Source: an uncultured Acidaminococcus sp.
Lineage (GTDB): Bacteria > Bacillota > Negativicutes > Acidaminococcales > Acidaminococcaceae
NCBI GenBank assembly: GCA_900770265.1
Contig: CAAGJR010000189.1
Coordinates: forward strand, 1-7,425
DNA: 7,425 nucleotides
Reading direction: 5' to 3'
A model generated the notes under the pieces. The model was not told the origin of the DNA and ran no database searches. It saw nothing but the letters and a program-made list of their open reading frames with translations. This document shows positions 4,726 through 7,425 of the stretch, one piece after another (the stretch's first letter is position 1; each line of letters starts with the position of its first letter). Both the position numbers and the translations under genes were made by a program.

Positions 4726-5312
4726 TGGACATATTGCCGGACGTACCGATAGAAGTGCACCCGTTTCCGCCGTTTCTGCCGGAGGGAGCCCGGGTGCTGG
4801 TGCTGGGTACGTTCCCGCCGGCGGAGGGGAAGCGGGCCATGGATTTCTACTATCCCAACTTCCAGAACGATATGTGGCGGATCCTGGGGCTGATCTATTT
4901 CCAGGACCCGGATCATTTCCGCAAAGGCACGGAAAAGGCCTTCGACCCGGAAAAGATCAGGTCGTTCCTTACGGAAGCCGGCATCGCCCTGGGGCCCACC
5001 GTTCTGCGGGCCCAGCGGGAAAAGGGCAACGCCTCTGACAAATTCCTCCATGTGGTGGAAGAGGCGGACCTTGCCGCCATGCTGGCAAAGCTGCCCCGGT
5101 GCCGGCGGCTGGTGACCACCGGGGAAAAGGCCACGGAAATCGTGCTGCACCAGTGTACGCAGCCGCCAAAGCTGCCGAAGACCAACACCACGGTGTCCAT
5201 CACCCTGGGCGGCAGAACATACGAACTGACCCGTCTCCCCTCCACCAGCCGGGCCTATCCCATGAAGCTGGAAAAGAAGGCGGAATGCTATAAAAAAGGA
5301 CTGACGCTGTGA
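4725..5312 (+). CDS. Uracil-DNA glycosylase superfamily protein
   Basis: A 195-residue protein of the uracil/hypoxanthine-DNA glycosylase fold, expected to excise deaminated bases (uracil or hypoxanthine) from DNA as the first step of base excision repair; the exact base is unknown. Motifs: LGTFPP (27-32), where the family binds the uracil or water; FYYPNFQNDMW (41-51), similar to the FYY..N.FW motif of hypoxanthine/uracil glycosylases; LVTTGEKAT (129-137); and RLPSTSRAYP (170-179), corresponding to the DNA-intercalating PSxS motif 2. ATG 4725 overlaps the regulator stop by one base (TGATG) and has AAGGAGG 7 nt upstream; ATG 4722 (one extra Met, 4-nt spacing) is equally possible. Related proteins are often annotated only as 'uracil-DNA glycosylase family'. 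Its last codons form half of the terminator hairpin. Confidence 0.82.
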   Translation: MDILPDVPIEVHPFPPFLPEGARVLVLGTFPPAEGKRAMDFYYPNFQNDMWRILGLIYFQDPDHFRKGTEKAFDPEKIRSFLTEAGIALGPTVLRAQREKGNASDKFLHVVEEADLAAMLAKLPRCRRLVTTGEKATEIVLHQCTQPPKLPKTNTTVSITLGGRTYELTRLPSTSRAYPMKLEKKAECYKKGLTL

Positions 5313-5329
5313 GCGTCAGTCCTTTTTTT
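5292..5329. terminator. Bidirectional terminator shared by convergent genes and built into their coding ends
   Basis: GGACTGACGCT (5298-5308) pairs exactly with AGCGTCAGTCC (5312-5322) around a GTG loop, flanked by A6 on the left and T7 on the right, so it terminates in both directions. The left arm encodes the glycosylase C-terminus and the loop holds part of its TGA stop; the right arm contains the TGA stop and last codons of the metallophosphoesterase. Confidence 0.93.
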
Positions 5330-6401
5330 GTGTAATCGTCACAACCACAATCTCCGGTCGTGGGCCACTGCGGATGGGGACACCCCACAGGCCGTAGCCG
5401 CTGGACGTGGTGGCCAGCATATTCCCGAACCATTTCGAACCGTAATCCAGGGCGTACATCTTCATCGTGAGCAGCCGGTTGGGCAGCAGCTGGCCGGCGT
5501 GGGTATGGCCGGCGAAATACAGGTCGTACCCCTCCTCTGCCGCCTTCTGGATGCGCCGGGGCTCGTGTTCCATCAGGATATTCACCTTGCCCGCCGCCGG
5601 CTGGAACTGGGCCCGCCGGTCCCCGAACAGGTAGTCATCCAGCCCGGTAAGGGACAGCCAGGAATTCACAGGCTTCGTCTCATCCACCAGGAACCGAATG
5701 CCCTCCTTTTCCAGCAGGCTCCGTTCGATGATGGCCGTATCCATGCGCTTGTCGTGGTTGCCATACACCGCATAGACCCCGTCCCGGGCCTGCAGGTCCT
5801 TCAGGGTATCCAGGCTGCGTTCCTGCTGCACGAAGGGCAGGTCCCCGTCCACGATGTCCCCGCCCAGAAGGATCAGATCGGGCTGCTGGCCGTTGAGCCG
5901 GGCCACCAGCTTTTTGCCGTAGTCCGTGCCGAACAGTCCGCCGAAATGGAGGTCGGACACAAACGCCACCTTATAGGGACCGGGGATGGGTTTGTCCGTG
6001 GTATAGTTCACCTGGCGCACCACCGGATGGGTGGCCCACCAGCAGCCGCCGATGACCAGCAGCGCCACCACCGCTGCCACGCCCTGGGTTACCCGGATGG
6101 ACACAAGGGGCATGTGGCCCAGCCAGCCGATGACAAGTCCCAGGAGCACCGGCACGGCCCCCAGCACGGCGTAGTACAACAGGCCCATCCACAGGCCGCC
6201 CGCCCAGGCCAGCAGCCGGGTCACCGGGCGGGGAAAAGCGTGGAGGTACACATTGCTCACCGTAAAGCACAGGGGCAGGAACAGAAAAAGCCCCAGGGTC
6301 CACCAGGGCCGCAAAAAAGAAAGGCCGGTGCGGTACAGGGCCCAAATGGCCGCTGATCCCCCCAGCCCGATCAACAACAGTGTCTTGAAAAATGGATTCA
6401 T
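5316..6401 (-). CDS. Membrane-anchored calcineurin-like metallophosphoesterase (YkuE/YaeI-like)
   Basis: A 361-residue protein with two parts. Residues 1-122 hold about four or five hydrophobic segments (about 5-22, 34-53, 63-82, 83-95, 104-122), separated by short basic loops, which anchor it in the inner membrane. The rest is a dinuclear-metal phosphoesterase with every canonical motif: SDLHFG (D150, H152), GGDIVDG (D182), GNHDK (N215, H216, D217), MEHEP (H279) and GHTHAG (H299, H301). Homologues YaeI and YkuE act on lipid or cell-envelope phosphates, but the substrate here is unknown. The ATG at 6401 follows AAAGGAG about 12 nt upstream. It lies 18 nt behind crcB on the same strand, so they are probably co-transcribed. 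The last codons and stop lie in the shared terminator. Confidence 0.92.
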   Translation of the reverse strand: MNPFFKTLLLIGLGGSAAIWALYRTGLSFLRPWWTLGLFLFLPLCFTVSNVYLHAFPRPVTRLLAWAGGLWMGLLYYAVLGAVPVLLGLVIGWLGHMPLVSIRVTQGVAAVVALLVIGGCWWATHPVVRQVNYTTDKPIPGPYKVAFVSDLHFGGLFGTDYGKKLVARLNGQQPDLILLGGDIVDGDLPFVQQERSLDTLKDLQARDGVYAVYGNHDKRMDTAIIERSLLEKEGIRFLVDETKPVNSWLSLTGLDDYLFGDRRAQFQPAAGKVNILMEHEPRRIQKAAEEGYDLYFAGHTHAGQLLPNRLLTMKMYALDYGSKWFGNMLATTSSGYGLWGVPIRSGPRPEIVVVTITQKKD

Positions 6402-6419
6402 ATCCGCTACAGACTCCTT

Positions 6420-6812
6420 TTAGAGCAGAGATTTCCCCACCCAGAAGGCCACACCGGCTGCCACCATGCCCAGGGTATTCTGGAGCAGGATGTAGACGAA
6501 CCCGGTGATGTGTTCCCCGTGCAAAAAGAAATGCAGGCCTTCCTTGATGAAGGAAGAAAAGGCAGTAAACCCGCCGATGAACCCCCAATAGATAAGCATG
6601 GCCCACCGGGGATGGGGCAGTTTCGTATACAGAAAGGCTGCAAAAAGCCCCACCAGGATACAGCCGAACGTATTCACGAACACCATTTCCCAGGGAAAGC
6701 CATGCCCCCACACCCCCTTCAGGGTATGGGCCACCAGATACCGGGCCACAGAGCCCAGGGCGCCCCCCAGCGCCACGTAACAAAGCAGCAGCAGATCATG
6801 CTTCCAATCCAT
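6420..6812 (-). CDS. crcB: Fluoride ion channel CrcB/Fluc
   Basis: CrcB is a small four-helix inner-membrane protein that assembles as an antiparallel dual-topology dimer and exports fluoride passively. The 130 residues contain four hydrophobic segments (about 6-28, 42-62, 70-90, 103-126) and the family motifs GGALGSVARYL (16-26), VNTFGC (46-51, pore Asn N47) and GGFTAFSSF (80-88; usually GGFTTFSTF), which contains the pore phenylalanine region and the central sodium site. Only one crcB copy is present, consistent with a homodimer. ATG 6812 is chosen because GGGGGAG lies 8 nt upstream; a TTG two codons earlier is less likely. It is the first gene of the pair with the metallophosphoesterase and has a strong promoter and an approximately 126-nt leader. 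Confidence 0.94.
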   Translation of the reverse strand: MDWKHDLLLLCYVALGGALGSVARYLVAHTLKGVWGHGFPWEMVFVNTFGCILVGLFAAFLYTKLPHPRWAMLIYWGFIGGFTAFSSFIKEGLHFFLHGEHITGFVYILLQNTLGMVAAGVAFWVGKSLL

Positions 6813-6938
6813 ATACAATTCTCCCCCTCATACCATCAAGCGAACTCCTACGCCTCCCAGCCGGACCCTTTTCCCAATATTTGAAAAATGGGCGCTGTGC
6901 TCACCGCAGCGTCCTTCCCGTTTTCTTATCGACTTTCT
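6813..6938 (-). other. Structured 5' leader of crcB without a recognised riboswitch
   Basis: The stretch between the predicted transcription start and the crcB ATG is long for a plain leader. It contains a hairpin CGCTG (6911-6907)/CAGCG (6897-6893) with a 9-nt loop, flanked by G-C pairs, and a second weak CCCA/TGGG pairing. I looked for the fluoride riboswitch core (GGNGATGG...CGCC followed by CTGATG) and did not find it. A three-codon reading frame ATG-GTA-TGA lies just before the ribosome binding site. Confidence 0.4.
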
Positions 6939-6944
6939 CTGTAT

Positions 6945-6973
6945 ATCATATAAAAAACCGGCAATTTTGTCAA
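6945..6973 (-). promoter_or_regulatory. Near-consensus sigma-A promoter for crcB
   Basis: A perfect TTGACA (6973-6968) and TATGAT (6950-6945, 5 of 6 matches) are separated by exactly 17 bp on the minus strand. The spacer contains a run of T. The predicted start is near 6938. Confidence 0.85.
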
Positions 6974-7061
6974 TTACCGTCTCTTTTCTGTCCATATCAT
7001 GTGTTTCCCCGTTTTTTATCTGCAAACCGGTCCCGGGCCGCAGATTTTTCCCGGCCAACCG

Positions 7062-7070
7062 TGGTATAAT
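7062..7070 (+). promoter_or_regulatory. Extended -10 promoter of the rRNA methyltransferase gene
   Basis: TGG-TATAAT is a perfect extended -10 element. No good -35 lies 16-18 bp upstream, which an extended -10 can compensate for. Transcription would begin about 7077-7080, at or next to the ATG at 7080. Confidence 0.6.
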
Positions 7071-7079
7071 GGGAGTATT

Positions 7080-7425
7080 ATGAAAGAAAAGAACATACCC
7101 TTCAAACCCAAAGAAAATATCGAACTGACCATCACCGGGCTGGGAAGCTCCGGCGAAGGCGTGGGAAAGATCAACAGCTTTACGTTTTTCGTGCCGGGTG
7201 CGCTGCCCGGCGAACGGGTCCAGGCCCAGGTAACGGTACTGAAGAAAAATTACGGCCAGGCCCGGCTGTCCAAACTGCTGGTGCCCTCCCCCGACCGCGT
7301 GAAGCCTCCCTGCCCTGTCTATGCCCAGTGCGGCGGCTGCCAGCTGCAGCACCTGTCCTATCCGGCCCAGCTGGCCCTGAAACGCCAGACGGTGATCGAC
7401 GCCCTGGAACGGATCGGCCACTTCA
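7080..7425 (+). CDS. rlmD: 23S rRNA (uracil-5-)-methyltransferase RlmD/TrmA-type, N-terminal fragment
   Basis: RumA/RlmD-family enzymes use S-adenosylmethionine to methylate C5 of a uridine in 23S rRNA (U1939 or U747 in E. coli numbering). The first 115 residues are present; the gene continues past the right edge. Residues about 13-65 form the TRAM RNA-binding domain, including GLGSSGEGVGKI (20-31) and FVPGALPGERV (37-47). The Fe-S cluster cysteines follow as C78-x5-C84-x2-C87 in PCPVYAQCGGCQLQH, the typical RlmD arrangement; the fourth Cys and the methyltransferase domain lie outside. ATG 7080 is the only sensible start; GGGAG (7071-7075) lies 4 nt upstream but may not be transcribed. Which uridine is modified, and so whether it is rlmD or rlmCD, cannot be decided here. 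Confidence 0.92.
   Translation, partial: MKEKNIPFKPKENIELTITGLGSSGEGVGKINSFTFFVPGALPGERVQAQVTVLKKNYGQARLSKLLVPSPDRVKPPCPVYAQCGGCQLQHLSYPAQLALKRQTVIDALERIGHF

Noticed and set aside
5328..6356. Plus-strand open reading frame of 342 codons opposite the metallophosphoesterase
   Set aside because: It is the antisense shadow of a protein with complete metal-binding motifs; no ribosome binding site or recognisable domain.
6813..6938. Fluoride riboswitch upstream of crcB
   Set aside because: The conserved GATGG/CGCC and CTGATG elements are not present in the right order; the GATGG near 6835 is next to the ribosome binding site and does not fit the aptamer.
6828..7421. Minus-strand open reading frame of 197 codons opposite the methyltransferase start and crcB leader
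   Set aside because: It crosses the crcB promoter and leader and is antisense to the conserved TRAM domain and Fe-S cysteines of the methyltransferase.
1..7425. CRISPR array, insertion sequence, prophage or other mobile system
   Set aside because: No spaced direct repeats, transposase, integrase or terminal inverted repeats were seen; although two tRNA genes are present, no attachment-site duplication or island flanks them.

Overview
The window looks like ordinary chromosome from a moderately GC-rich, low-complexity-free Firmicute. The evidence is AGGAG-type ribosome binding sites, near-consensus sigma-A promoters and a T-box riboswitch. The short SRP RNA without an Alu domain and the protein flavour fit the Negativicutes (Acidaminococcaceae-like), but this taxonomic guess is an inference and no species can be fixed from the sequence alone. 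No mobile element, CRISPR array, integrase or phage gene was seen.

Layout, left to right. The 5' end of dnaX (minus strand) runs off the left edge. A divergent intergenic region carries a dnaX promoter and a consensus promoter for tRNA-Ser(GGA), followed by an intrinsic terminator, the SRP RNA (ffs) and a bidirectional terminator. Next, on the minus strand, is a GlcD/D-lactate-dehydrogenase-type FAD oxidase. Upstream of it on the same strand are a terminator, tRNA-Ser(CGA) with its own promoter inside the end of tadA, then tadA and metA, which overlap by one base. The metA leader is a T-box riboswitch with an AUG (Met) specifier and its own promoter.

Back-to-back with the metA promoter is a plus-strand promoter driving a two-gene operon: a Crp/Fnr-family regulator and a uracil-DNA-glycosylase-superfamily protein. 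A perfect 16-bp palindrome with Crp-like geometry sits just downstream of the predicted start of transcription. That operon converges on a minus-strand pair, crcB (fluoride channel) and a membrane-anchored metallophosphoesterase; the shared terminator is built from the coding ends of the two convergent genes. At the right edge a plus-strand RlmD/TrmA-type rRNA methyltransferase begins, with an extended -10 box so close to its start codon that the transcript may be leaderless.

How the parts fit together: the left half is mostly translation and secretion machinery (two serine tRNAs, SRP RNA, the TadA tRNA editor) mixed with methionine synthesis. Methionyl-tRNA supply is predicted to control metA and, through the overlap, tadA. 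The most interesting unit is the regulator-glycosylase operon. Its regulator lacks obvious cAMP-binding residues but carries a Cys-x3-Cys-x2-His cluster, and its partner is probably a deaminated-base repair enzyme, which suggests (inference only) a redox or nitrosative DNA-damage response module.
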